This document shows, piece by piece, positions 1 to 5,385 of a DNA stretch of 5,759 nt; the stretch's first letter is position 1, and every line of letters begins with the position of its first letter. The position numbers and the translations under genes were made by a program. This stretch comes from JACJXF01 sp964404825 (GTDB lineage Bacteria > Bacteroidota > Bacteroidia > Bacteroidales > GCA-2748055). The notes below the pieces were generated by a model that saw nothing but the letters and a program-made list of their open reading frames with translations, made no database searches and was not told the DNA's origin. The DNA lies in the NCBI GenBank assembly GCA_964404825.1, contig CAYOLQ010000176.1, positions 1-5,759 of the forward strand, given 5' to 3'.

Positions 1-567
1 GTCGGCATACCTGAGTCCGGTATGTTGATTGAAATGTTCCAGGACTTCCGCTTTATGCTTTTTCCGGTATGCTAGTATCCGATCGTCCCATGCCCAGCAT
101 GCAGGTTTATCCCCTTTAAGCTGCGAAACGGCATCTTTCCATGCCTGTTCACTTTCAGGATCATCAATAATACCGGCATCTTCAGGCCCTATTTCCGGAA
201 AGCGGTTAAGGCCTGTATACCAAACATATATACCTTCTTTTTTACAGCAGTAAAGAAAGTGGTCAAATAAATCCATTTCACTGCCATCTCCCTTTACATA
301 ATCGGAAACTTTAGTGCTATAACGAAACATATTAAATCCCAGTTCCTTAATTCTTTTAACCATTGCTTCATTCTCTTCATACGAATCAGCAGGTGCATTA
401 CCAATGGCTCCCCAGAAACGGATTCGCTCATTTCTGAGATAGAGATGACCGTCAGTGCCAACCTGGACATATTCACCGTTTTCAGGTAACTGAGCTGAAA
501 TGTCCTGGAAAAAAAGGATTCCCGTGATAATTAGGATCAGAATGGGAGAAAATATGAACCTTAACAT
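1..567 (-). CDS. Secreted glycoside-hydrolase-like protein, N-terminal part (runs off left edge)
   Basis: The reading frame is open from an ATG at 567 down to base 1 (189 codons, no stop), so the C-terminal part lies outside the window. Residues 1-25 look like a signal peptide: a hydrophobic stretch (about 8-20), then ISA before Q26, suggesting signal peptidase I cleavage and export. The mature part begins with a strand-rich segment containing RFWGAIG (50-56), then LGFNMFRYS (76-84), LFDHFL (100-105), GIYVW (112-116) and TGLRYAD at the edge (183-189). This order (RFWG-N, lGfN-vR, D-lia-lkkrGIYv, H-N-yTGlry-DEP) is what I recall for cellulase-like clan GH-A TIM barrels of Bacteroidota and Planctomycetota. 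In those proteins the acid/base Asn-Glu pair follows shortly after the TGLRY segment, so it would be outside this window. Substrate and GH family cannot be assigned. No Shine-Dalgarno is present, as usual in Bacteroidota. The secreted TIM-barrel call is fairly secure; enzymatic activity is inferred. Confidence 0.8.
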   Translation of the reverse strand, partial: MLRFIFSPILILIITGILFFQDISAQLPENGEYVQVGTDGHLYLRNERIRFWGAIGNAPADSYEENEAMVKRIKELGFNMFRYSTKVSDYVKGDGSEMDLFDHFLYCCKKEGIYVWYTGLNRFPEIGPEDAGIIDDPESEQAWKDAVSQLKGDKPACWAWDDRILAYRKKHKAEVLEHFNQHTGLRYAD

Positions 568-583
568 GTTGATTTAGTTTTAA

Positions 584-609
584 AATGTATTTCCGCTTTA
601 AAATACATT
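584..609. repeat. Perfect 9-bp inverted repeat upstream of the secreted hydrolase gene
   Basis: AATGTATTT (584-592) and AAATACATT (601-609) are exact reverse complements separated by 8 nt. The repeat lies 16 nt upstream of the start codon at 567, on the minus-strand 5' side. It could be an operator or a hairpin in the 5' untranslated region. There is no T-run typical of an intrinsic terminator on either side. The rest of 568-806 shows no gene, no clear TAnnTTTG promoter for the hydrolase and no convincing terminator for the upstream kinase gene, only a T-rich tract on the minus strand at 776-790. Confidence 0.6.
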
Positions 610-806
610 GTTTATAGGGATAAAAAGCTTGATTCAGGATACAAGGGCACAAAAACTGTTATCGGGAAGCTGGTTTAACTACCGCAATTTAGTTACCATT
701 ATATCGGTAAAAATAGGCAAGAAAAGATAAGAAATAGAGTCTGATAAACCTGATTTATTCTCATATGTTTCAGGTCAAAAAAAGAAAAACTCCGGAAAGG
801 AAATAC

Positions 807-2192
807 TTACATCTTAAAACACAACGCATCATTCAATGCAATTATCGCTTCCCTGTAATTCTCCCGGTTTATCACAAACTGAATATTTATCTGGCTGAGG
901 GATTGCGACATGGCTGCAATATTGATATTCCTTTCCGCCAGAGCTGAAGTGGCTTTGGCAATGACACCGGGTTTTGAAATGGAAGTTCCCAGACCGCAAA
1001 CCAGGGAGCAGGGGAGAACTGTAATTTTTGTGTACTTTCCCTTTAGTTCCGATACCAGTTCTTCACGCAGATCTTTTTCCCAGATTACCTGCGTAATGCT
1101 GTTGGCATTGGTGGCTTTAAGGATATAACTGACTTTGTGTTTAACAAAAATCTCCATAATACCGAGGTCAAAACCTACCTGTCCGACCATAAGTGGATCG
1201 TGTACCTCAATGGCCACAACCTTATCGGTTCCGGTGATAATCTGAACCCTGCCATCTTCAGAAATAAAGTCCTTGGATATCAGTGTTCCCGGGTGTTCCG
1301 GTTCAAAAGTATTTTTCAGTCTGATGTTTATTCCGGCTACCTCCAGAGGTTTGGATGCTTTTGGATGTATTGCTTCCATACCAACATCGGCGAGCTGATC
1401 AGCAACATTGTAGTTTGTATGGCCAACAGGCACCGATTTATCCACTCCAACTATATTTGGATCGGCCGAAGAAAGGTGGAACTCTTTATGTATAACTGCT
1501 TCATCAGCTTTAACAGCCACAGCTATTTTACTGAATGTAACTTCTGAATAACCACGGTCGAACTCCCTCATAATCCCCTCGGTACCTTTTGTATAGCCGG
1601 TTGCTACGGGCAGGACTGCCGAAAAGTCGATATCTTTAAAAGCCATTCGTATACGCTCGTCGATTGTGAGGAATTCCGGGTCGTTAAAACCACATAAGTC
1701 TATAAAAAGACTTTTCACACCATTGTTTTCCAGAATATTAACTGAATTAAAAGCAGAATGAGCTTCTCCAATACTGGAAAGAATTTCACGTGCAGCCAGC
1801 AGGATGTTGGTTTTGTTTACATATCCGGTGGCAAGCACAGCTCCGAGACTTTTCAGGTAATTTTTAGCCTGGCAAATACGGTCGGTGATAAAATCGTCTG
1901 CTTGCTTCAGGTTGAGACCGATAGGGGTCAATTCTGCATTTATAGCAACCAGTTTAAGAAGAAGTTCATCGAGAGCTCCGGTATAGTTTTCACGCTTTTC
2001 GAATTTGGAATAGATGCCGGGAGTTCCGTTTTTCTTATGTTCAAGGAGCCAGTTGGTTACATTATTATATGCTGACACAACCATAATCCGGTTGTAATAA
2101 TCCCCTTTGGTTCTGTTTCCTATCACGATATTCTTCAGAACCTCATCAAATCGCGACATCGACGTTCCGCCGATTTTCTCTACTGTTAACAT
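807..2192 (-). CDS. Aspartate kinase, Ask_Ect-like (ectoine-cluster type)
   Basis: This 461-residue protein should phosphorylate L-aspartate with ATP, the first step toward lysine, threonine, methionine or ectoine, in the cytoplasm. The kinase domain spans about 1-305. KIGGTSMSRF (6-15) is the nucleotide-binding start, GYTKGTEG (199-206) and FDRGYSEVTFSKIAV (211-225) form the glycine-rich and catalytic region, and HKEFHLSSADP (235-245) and HPKASKPL (276-283) follow. Two ACT domains follow at about 315-385 and 388-455, consistent with allosteric control. The combination VEKIGGTSMSRF, VVSAYNNVTN, GEAHSAFN, RGYSEVTF, HLSSADP and FEPEHPGTLI matches, from memory, the specialised aspartokinase found with ectABC in halotolerant proteobacteria rather than standard LysC or ThrA. 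No homoserine dehydrogenase domain is fused. Neighbours are unrelated in pathway, and it appears to be a single-gene unit. The start is fixed by MLTVEKIGG, the expected N-terminus. Confidence 0.93.
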   Translation of the reverse strand: MLTVEKIGGTSMSRFDEVLKNIVIGNRTKGDYYNRIMVVSAYNNVTNWLLEHKKNGTPGIYSKFEKRENYTGALDELLLKLVAINAELTPIGLNLKQADDFITDRICQAKNYLKSLGAVLATGYVNKTNILLAAREILSSIGEAHSAFNSVNILENNGVKSLFIDLCGFNDPEFLTIDERIRMAFKDIDFSAVLPVATGYTKGTEGIMREFDRGYSEVTFSKIAVAVKADEAVIHKEFHLSSADPNIVGVDKSVPVGHTNYNVADQLADVGMEAIHPKASKPLEVAGINIRLKNTFEPEHPGTLISKDFISEDGRVQIITGTDKVVAIEVHDPLMVGQVGFDLGIMEIFVKHKVSYILKATNANSITQVIWEKDLREELVSELKGKYTKITVLPCSLVCGLGTSISKPGVIAKATSALAERNINIAAMSQSLSQINIQFVINRENYREAIIALNDALCFKM

Positions 2193-2218
2193 GGTTGGAT
2201 TTTATTGTTTTCGGGAAA

Positions 2219-2226
2219 CAAAAGTA
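2219..2226 (-). promoter_or_regulatory. Candidate -7 promoter element for the aspartate kinase gene
   Basis: On the minus strand this reads TACTTTTG, matching the Bacteroidota -7 consensus TAnnTTTG. It lies 26 nt upstream of the ATG at 2192, giving a short leader. The -33 region about 20 nt further upstream is a poor match (no TTTG; one TTTTG sits only 11 nt away), so the call rests on the -7 element alone. Confidence 0.4.
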
Positions 2227-2409
2227 AGCAGAAATAACAAAATGCTTACAGTTTTTTTGGAATTGGAGAAAAAAACTTTCAAATTCTTAGTAATATATTA
2301 TCCGCAAACAATAATTTTTAGATTAAAACCTGAGAATGCATGGTTATTGAAAATTGTGGAAAAAGCAAACCTCAACATTGCATAGCTGCCGATTTGTTTT
2401 AAAATGGTC

Positions 2410-2459
2410 GCTGGCTTCAGCCAGCAGATTTAAGAAAAGGAGTTTTTGGGCTTTAGCCC
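2410..2459. repeat. REP/BIME-like pair of short palindromes
   Basis: There are two GC-rich hairpins 22 nt apart in an otherwise A/T-rich spacer. The first is GCTGGC-TTCA-GCCAGC (2410-2425) and the second is GGGCT-TT-AGCCC (2448-2459, followed by one more C). On the minus strand they read GGGCTAAAGCCC, then GCTGGCTGAAGCCAGC. Both share the core GGCTnAAGCC, with TAA in one and TGAA in the other. Pairs of such palindromes downstream of genes resemble REP/BIME elements mobilised by REP-associated tyrosine transposases (RAYTs), and I recall GGCTAAAGCC-type interspersed repeats in Bacteroidota. The element lies 8 nt downstream of the pyrC stop codon. It could protect the pyrC mRNA 3' end or help termination, but no T-run follows on the minus strand. 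No second copy is in this window. Confidence 0.6.
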
Positions 2460-2467
2460 CACAGAAC

Positions 2468-3808
2468 TTACCTGTTAAACCTCAGCGCCATCGAATGCAC
2501 CCCATTATCCACAACCTCCCCATGCTGGTATACAATATTTCCATTCACAAAAGTCAAATCGATTTTGTGATGCATGATCTCGCCTTCCAGTGGCGACCAG
2601 TGACACTTATATAAGAGGTTGGAAATTGTAACTTCGAATGATTTATCCGGATTCACAAGCACCAGGTCGGCATAATAGCCTTCACGGATATAACCCCGCC
2701 GGTCGATTTTGAATAAGTCGGCCGGAGCATGACACATTTTATGAACAACCTTTTCGATGGTAAAGATCCCCCTTTTCACAAATTCCAGCATGGCAAGAAG
2801 GCTGTGTTGCACCATGGGGCCACCCGAAGGTGCCTGAAAATACTTGTTAGACTTTTCAATCAGGGTATGTGGAGCATGATCGGTGGCAATTACGTCGATT
2901 CTATCGTCAATTAATGCGTCAATAAGAGCAAGACGATCTTTTTCGGTTTTAATCGCGGGATTCCATTTTATAAGAGTGTCCCGGCTTTCATAATAAGTGT
3001 CGTTAAACCAGAGGTGATGGATACAAGCCTCGGCAGTTATTTTTTTACCCGCAACAGGTCCTTTTTCGAAAAGGGAAAGTTCGCGGGCTGTTGAAAGATG
3101 GAGAACATGGAGGGTTGAATTGTATTTATGTGCCAGTTCCACAGCTAAGGAGGATGAAATAAAACAGGCTTCTTCGCTGCGCAGAAGGGGATGGCAACTC
3201 ATCGGAATATCTTCGCCATACTTATGTTTACACAAAGCAATGTTATTGCGGATTGTTGTTTCATCCTCGCAATGAGTAGCAATAAGCACCGGTGATTCGG
3301 CAAATATCTTTTCGAGAGTATGGCGGTTATCAACAAGCATATTTCCTGTTGATGCACCCATGAATACTTTCACTCCGGGTGTTTGTGCAGGGTCTACCTT
3401 ATGGATTTCTTCGATATTATCGTTTGTTGCGCCAAAGTAGAAGCAATAGTTTGCTGCAGACTTTGATGAAGCCAGTTCATATTTGTCGTTAAGAGCTTTG
3501 ATAGTAATGGTTTGCGGGTTTGTATTAGGCATTTCCATATACGATGTAACTCCTCCTGCAACTGCAGCCCGCGATTCAGAGGCGATATCACCTTTATGGG
3601 TTAGACCGGGTTCGCGAAAATGCACCTGGTCGTCAATGACGCCCGGCAGAAGCAACTTATGTTCTCCGTTAATTATGCAGGTGTCTTTATCAGGGTGGAT
3701 TTCTGCTTCAGAAACTCTGGAGATAAATTGACCGTCAATCAGAACATTCCCCTTGAAAGAGCGTCCTTCATTGATGATGGTTACGTGTTTGATCAGGATT
3801 TTAGACAT
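2468..3808 (-). CDS. pyrC: Dihydroorotase, class I (de novo pyrimidine synthesis)
   Basis: This 446-residue amidohydrolase should reversibly cyclise N-carbamoyl-L-aspartate to dihydroorotate, the third step of UMP synthesis, in the cytoplasm. An N-terminal beta segment (1-55) leads to DDQVHFREPG (59-68), then MPNTNP (93-98), GVKVFMG (145-151, Lys147 where a carboxylated lysine sits in many amidohydrolases), ATHCED (177-182), HVLHLST (234-240), KWNPAIK (281-287) and IATDHAPH (307-314, Asp310 as likely catalytic base). SGGPMVQHSL (328-337) is also typical of the family, and GYYADLVLV (377-385) returns to the composite beta domain. The first His of the usual H-x-H metal motif is Gln61 here. I recall the same QVH in other Bacteroidota dihydroorotases, so it is probably a lineage feature and not decay. 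The gene follows the glycosyltransferase stop codon by 1 nt, so translation is probably coupled. Length and motifs indicate an intact gene. Confidence 0.95.
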   Translation of the reverse strand: MSKILIKHVTIINEGRSFKGNVLIDGQFISRVSEAEIHPDKDTCIINGEHKLLLPGVIDDQVHFREPGLTHKGDIASESRAAVAGGVTSYMEMPNTNPQTITIKALNDKYELASSKSAANYCFYFGATNDNIEEIHKVDPAQTPGVKVFMGASTGNMLVDNRHTLEKIFAESPVLIATHCEDETTIRNNIALCKHKYGEDIPMSCHPLLRSEEACFISSSLAVELAHKYNSTLHVLHLSTARELSLFEKGPVAGKKITAEACIHHLWFNDTYYESRDTLIKWNPAIKTEKDRLALIDALIDDRIDVIATDHAPHTLIEKSNKYFQAPSGGPMVQHSLLAMLEFVKRGIFTIEKVVHKMCHAPADLFKIDRRGYIREGYYADLVLVNPDKSFEVTISNLLYKCHWSPLEGEIMHHKIDLTFVNGNIVYQHGEVVDNGVHSMALRFNR

Positions 3809-3809
3809 T

Positions 3810-4547
3810 TCAGGGATTTCTTTTGTAGGATCGGAAGAAGCTTGAGAGCTTCATTTTGACCACACCCCACATGGCTTCATAAACGATTCCCCCGTTCATT
3901 TTGGATGAACCCTCTTTACGTTCGGTAAAGATTATGGGTACTTCAACGATTCTGAAGCCATATTTCCAGGTGGTAAACTTCATTTCTATCTGGAAGGCAT
4001 ATCCCTTAAAATGGATTTTATCCAGATTAATGGTTTCAAGCACCTTGCGGGAATAGCAAACAAATCCCGCTGTTGCATCCCGCACACTCATCCGTGTGAT
4101 AAAGCGCACATAAACAGATGCAAAGTAAGAGATCAGAACACGGCCCATAGGCCAGTTAACCACGTTTACTCCCGATATATAGCGGGATCCGATGGACATA
4201 TCGGCACCATCCTTAATACAAGCATTATGAATAAGTATAAGGTCTTCGGGATTATGGGAGAAATCGGCATCCATCTCAAATATATATAGGTATTGCCTTT
4301 GCAGAGCCCAGTTAAATCCCTCTATATATGCTGTACCCAATCCGAGTTTACCGGATCTTTCAAATATATGAAGTTGCTCCGGGAATTCAGGGATTAGCTT
4401 TTTTACAATAACGGCTGTACCGTCGGGTGAATTATCTTCAATTATCAGAATATCAAACTTTGTTTCGAGGGAGAATACTTTTCGGATAATCTTTTCGATA
4501 TTCTCCTTTTCGTTATAAGTAGGTATGATTACAAGGTTCTCGCGCAC
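3810..4547 (-). CDS. Polyprenol monophosphomannose synthase-like family 2 glycosyltransferase
   Basis: This 245-residue GT2 protein resembles the DPM1 group, which transfers mannose (or another hexose) from GDP-sugar to a polyprenyl phosphate on the inner face of the cytoplasmic membrane. Visible motifs are VIIPTYNEKENI (6-17), IIEDNSPDGT (35-44), the metal/nucleotide-binding MDAD (92-95) within EMDADFSHNP, IGSRYISG (119-126), RDATAGF (156-162), KGYAFQIEMKF (181-191) and FTERKEGSSKM (207-217). No C-terminal membrane domain is present, so it is the short form. The start codon is GTG (4547-4545). An in-frame TAA lies two codons upstream and no ATG is available, and the family motif begins only a few residues in, so GTG is well supported. 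It is the first gene of a minus-strand operon with pyrC; I recall this gene pair as adjacent in other Bacteroidota. A weak -7-like TATCTTAG lies at 4574-4581. Sugar specificity cannot be read from the sequence. Confidence 0.9.
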   Translation of the reverse strand: MRENLVIIPTYNEKENIEKIIRKVFSLETKFDILIIEDNSPDGTAVIVKKLIPEFPEQLHIFERSGKLGLGTAYIEGFNWALQRQYLYIFEMDADFSHNPEDLILIHNACIKDGADMSIGSRYISGVNVVNWPMGRVLISYFASVYVRFITRMSVRDATAGFVCYSRKVLETINLDKIHFKGYAFQIEMKFTTWKYGFRIVEVPIIFTERKEGSSKMNGGIVYEAMWGVVKMKLSSFFRSYKRNP

Positions 4548-4646
4548 GTTTTACAGTTTACATATTGTTTGGGCTAAGATAAGGATTTTTGAGTTATCAG
4601 AGTGATTTTGGAATGTTAAAAATAGTGAACGGGGTTTGGGGGGAGG

Positions 4647-4720
4647 AGGTAACGGGGTAACGAGTAACGAGGTGACGGGGTAACGAGGTGACGGGGTGAC
4701 GAGGTTACGACGGGGTGACG
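4647..4720 (+). repeat. Array A: nine degenerate RGGTRACG units
   Basis: Units run head to tail: AGGTAACG, GGGTAACG, AGTAACG, AGGTGACG, GGGTAACG, AGGTGACG, GGGTGACG, AGGTTACG, then a 3-nt offset (ACG at 4710-4712) and GGGTGACG. The period is 8 bp with one 7-bp unit. Every unit contains GTNAC. It is preceded by a G-run (4631-4643). Confidence 0.85.
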
Positions 4721-4739
4721 AGGATACATGGGGAACAAA

Positions 4740-4764
4740 GTCCATCGTCCATTGTCCATCGTCC
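4740..4764 (+). repeat. Array B: GTCCATY heptamer repeat
   Basis: Three and a half units of 7 bp: GTCCATC, GTCCATT, GTCCATC, GTCC. Its sequence differs from arrays A and D but the period is the same. Confidence 0.8.
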
Positions 4765-4801
4765 TTTCAGAATGAATAGTAAATTGAACCTACTACCCAA
4801 T

Positions 4802-4848
4802 TGAAACTCTGAAACACCGAAAACCCTGAAACCCTGAAACCCTTAACC
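4802..4848 (+). repeat. Array C: CTGAAACC-type 7-8 bp repeat
   Basis: Degenerate units TTGAAACT, CTGAAACA, CCGAAAA, then CCCTGAAA twice and CCCTTAA. The spacing is 7-8 bp, with the clearest copies at 4824-4839. Confidence 0.75.
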
Positions 4849-4886
4849 GAGGGATGCGATAGCAGCCCGAGCTCGCCGAAGGCAAA

Positions 4887-4976
4887 CCCTGTAACCCCGT
4901 AACCCTGTAACTCCGTCACTTGTTACTCGTTACTCTTTACTCGTCACTTGTCACCCGTCACCCGTCACTCATTACC
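4887..4976 (+). repeat. Array D: octamers then nine YGTYACY heptamers, inverted relative to array A
   Basis: Four octamers (CCCTGTAA, CCCCGTAA, CCCTGTAA, CTCCGTCA; 4887-4918) merge into nine contiguous heptamers from 4914: CGTCACT, TGTTACT, CGTTACT, CTTTACT, CGTCACT, TGTCACC, CGTCACC, CGTCACT, CATTACC. The heptamer part is the reverse complement of the array A unit. The reverse complement of 4913-4933 matches 4657-4678 at 20 of 22 positions with one gap. Confidence 0.85.
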
Positions 4977-5035
4977 TCCCTAACCCCCTGAAAAACAACG
5001 CCCCAAAAAATATCTTAAAATTTTCTTTAAAAACA

Positions 5036-5067
5036 TTTGGTAAGTTAAAAAAGCACATCTATATTTG
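5036..5067 (+). promoter_or_regulatory. rRNA promoter P1
   Basis: TTTG (5036-5039), a 20-nt spacer and TATATTTG (5060-5067) fit the Bacteroidota primary sigma factor consensus (TTTG, about 19-21 nt, TAnnTTTG). The A/T-rich tract just upstream (about 5004-5035) could act like an UP element. It is the most distal of four promoters pointing at the 16S gene, about 430 nt from its start. Confidence 0.75.
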
Positions 5068-5088
5068 CAGCCCCAATCACGGGAAAAA

Positions 5089-5097
5089 GTTCTTACA
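5089..5097 (+). promoter_or_regulatory. boxA-like element after P1 (GTTCTTACA)
   Basis: It starts 22 nt after the last base of the P1 -7 element. It is a divergent copy of the GTTCTTTGA box found after the other promoters, resembling bacterial rRNA boxA (core CTCTTTA) that recruits Nus antitermination factors. Function is inferred from resemblance and position. Confidence 0.45.
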
Positions 5098-5116
5098 AAA
5101 TGTCCGAATTAAATGG

Positions 5117-5145
5117 TGCAAAAAATAAATGAAAATTTATTTGCA
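5117..5145. repeat. Inverted repeat spanning the P2 -33 element
   Basis: TGCAAA (5117-5122) and TTTGCA (5140-5145) are exact reverse complements. Nested inside, AAATAAAT (5123-5130) and ATTTATTT (5135-5142) form a perfect 8-bp repeat around GAAA, so alternative pairings exist. The right arm contains the P2 -33 TTTG. It could be an operator, or a GNRA-capped hairpin in transcripts from P1. Confidence 0.55.
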
Positions 5146-5172
5146 GATGTAAAAAGAAATCCTTTACCTTTG
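5140..5172 (+). promoter_or_regulatory. rRNA promoter P2
   Basis: TTTG (5140-5143), a 21-nt spacer and TACCTTTG (5165-5172). The following sequence GCA-C-CCGCTTTAA is nearly the same as after P3, indicating a duplicated cassette. Confidence 0.8.
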
Positions 5173-5194
5173 CACCCGCTTTAAACGAAAGTAC

Positions 5195-5203
5195 ATTCTT
5201 TGA
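5195..5203 (+). promoter_or_regulatory. boxA-like element after P2 (ATTCTTTGA)
   Basis: It starts 23 nt after the end of the P2 -7 element and differs from the P4 copy only in its first base. Role in antitermination is inferred. Confidence 0.5.
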
Positions 5204-5226
5204 CAGAGGTGATAAAAAAATAAAAA

Positions 5227-5252
5227 TGCAAATATTTTAAAAAAGATTTGCA
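5227..5252. repeat. Inverted repeat spanning the P3 -33 element
   Basis: TGCAAAT (5227-5233) and ATTTGCA (5246-5252) are exact reverse complements with a 12-nt A/T spacer. As at P2, the right arm contains the -33 TTTG. Confidence 0.55.
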
Positions 5253-5277
5253 GGATTAAAAAAAGGAATTACCTTTG
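5247..5277 (+). promoter_or_regulatory. rRNA promoter P3
   Basis: TTTG (5247-5250), a 19-nt spacer and TACCTTTG (5270-5277). The -7 element is exactly 105 bp downstream of that of P2, which itself is 105 bp downstream of that of P1. Confidence 0.8.
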
Positions 5278-5299
5278 CATCCGCTTTAAGAAAAAGCAG

Positions 5300-5308
5300 G
5301 TTCTTTAG
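5300..5308 (+). promoter_or_regulatory. boxA-like element after P3 (GTTCTTTAG)
   Basis: It starts 23 nt after the end of the P3 -7 element. TTCTTTA is the copy closest to the classical boxA core. Role inferred. Confidence 0.5.
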
Positions 5309-5332
5309 AAGTAAAAAAAATTGAGATATAGA

Positions 5333-5362
5333 TTGTATAGTAAGTAGAGTTTACTAACTTTG
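5333..5362 (+). promoter_or_regulatory. rRNA promoter P4 (proximal)
   Basis: TTG (5333-5335), a 19-nt spacer and TAACTTTG (5355-5362). This is the promoter closest to the 16S gene, about 125 nt from the predicted mature 5' end. Its -33 is a weaker match than in P1-P3. Confidence 0.75.
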
Positions 5363-5385
5363 CAGTCCAAAAAAATTGAACAAAC

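Larger units (their letters stand above)
4630..4990. other. Composite low-complexity region of 7-8 bp degenerate arrays
   Basis: This stretch between the glycosyltransferase gene and the rRNA promoters has no credible gene. It is built from four short-period arrays, listed separately, plus a non-repetitive GC-rich insert at about 4849-4886 that contains the palindrome CGAGCTCG (4868-4875). The left part is purine-rich on the + strand and the right part pyrimidine-rich. The outer arrays are inverted copies of the same GTNAC-containing unit and could pair with each other. The minus-strand reading frame across the left half (4551-4745) is a proline/serine-rich translation of the repeats and not a believable protein. 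Confidence 0.75.

Noticed and set aside
294..476. Minus-strand reading frame in a different frame inside the secreted hydrolase gene
   Set aside because: The true frame runs open from 567 to the edge and carries the conserved motifs; this one is an overlapping shadow.
748..790. Intrinsic terminator for the aspartate kinase gene
   Set aside because: The T-rich tract on the minus strand has no adequate stem before it, and the ACCTGA/TCAGGT repeat (748-775) has a 16-nt loop and no suitable T-run.
1137..1547. Plus-strand reading frame of 136 codons within the aspartate kinase gene
   Set aside because: Shadow frame opposite a clearly conserved kinase; no domain and no upstream signal.
2193..2467. 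Lysine riboswitch or leader peptide upstream of the aspartate kinase
   Set aside because: The spacer is A/T-rich with only the REP-like hairpins; a likely -7 element 26 nt before the start leaves too little leader for a riboswitch.
4551..4745. A 64-codon minus-strand reading frame ending just before the glycosyltransferase
   Set aside because: It is a Pro/Ser/Arg-rich translation of array A with no recognisable domain; repeat-derived and not credible as a gene.
4647..4976. CRISPR array
   Set aside because: Units are 7-8 bp, contiguous and degenerate, with no unique spacers and no cas genes.
5226..5233. ATGCAAAT identical to the eukaryotic octamer motif
   Set aside because: Bacterial context; coincidence, better explained as one arm of the inverted repeat at P3.
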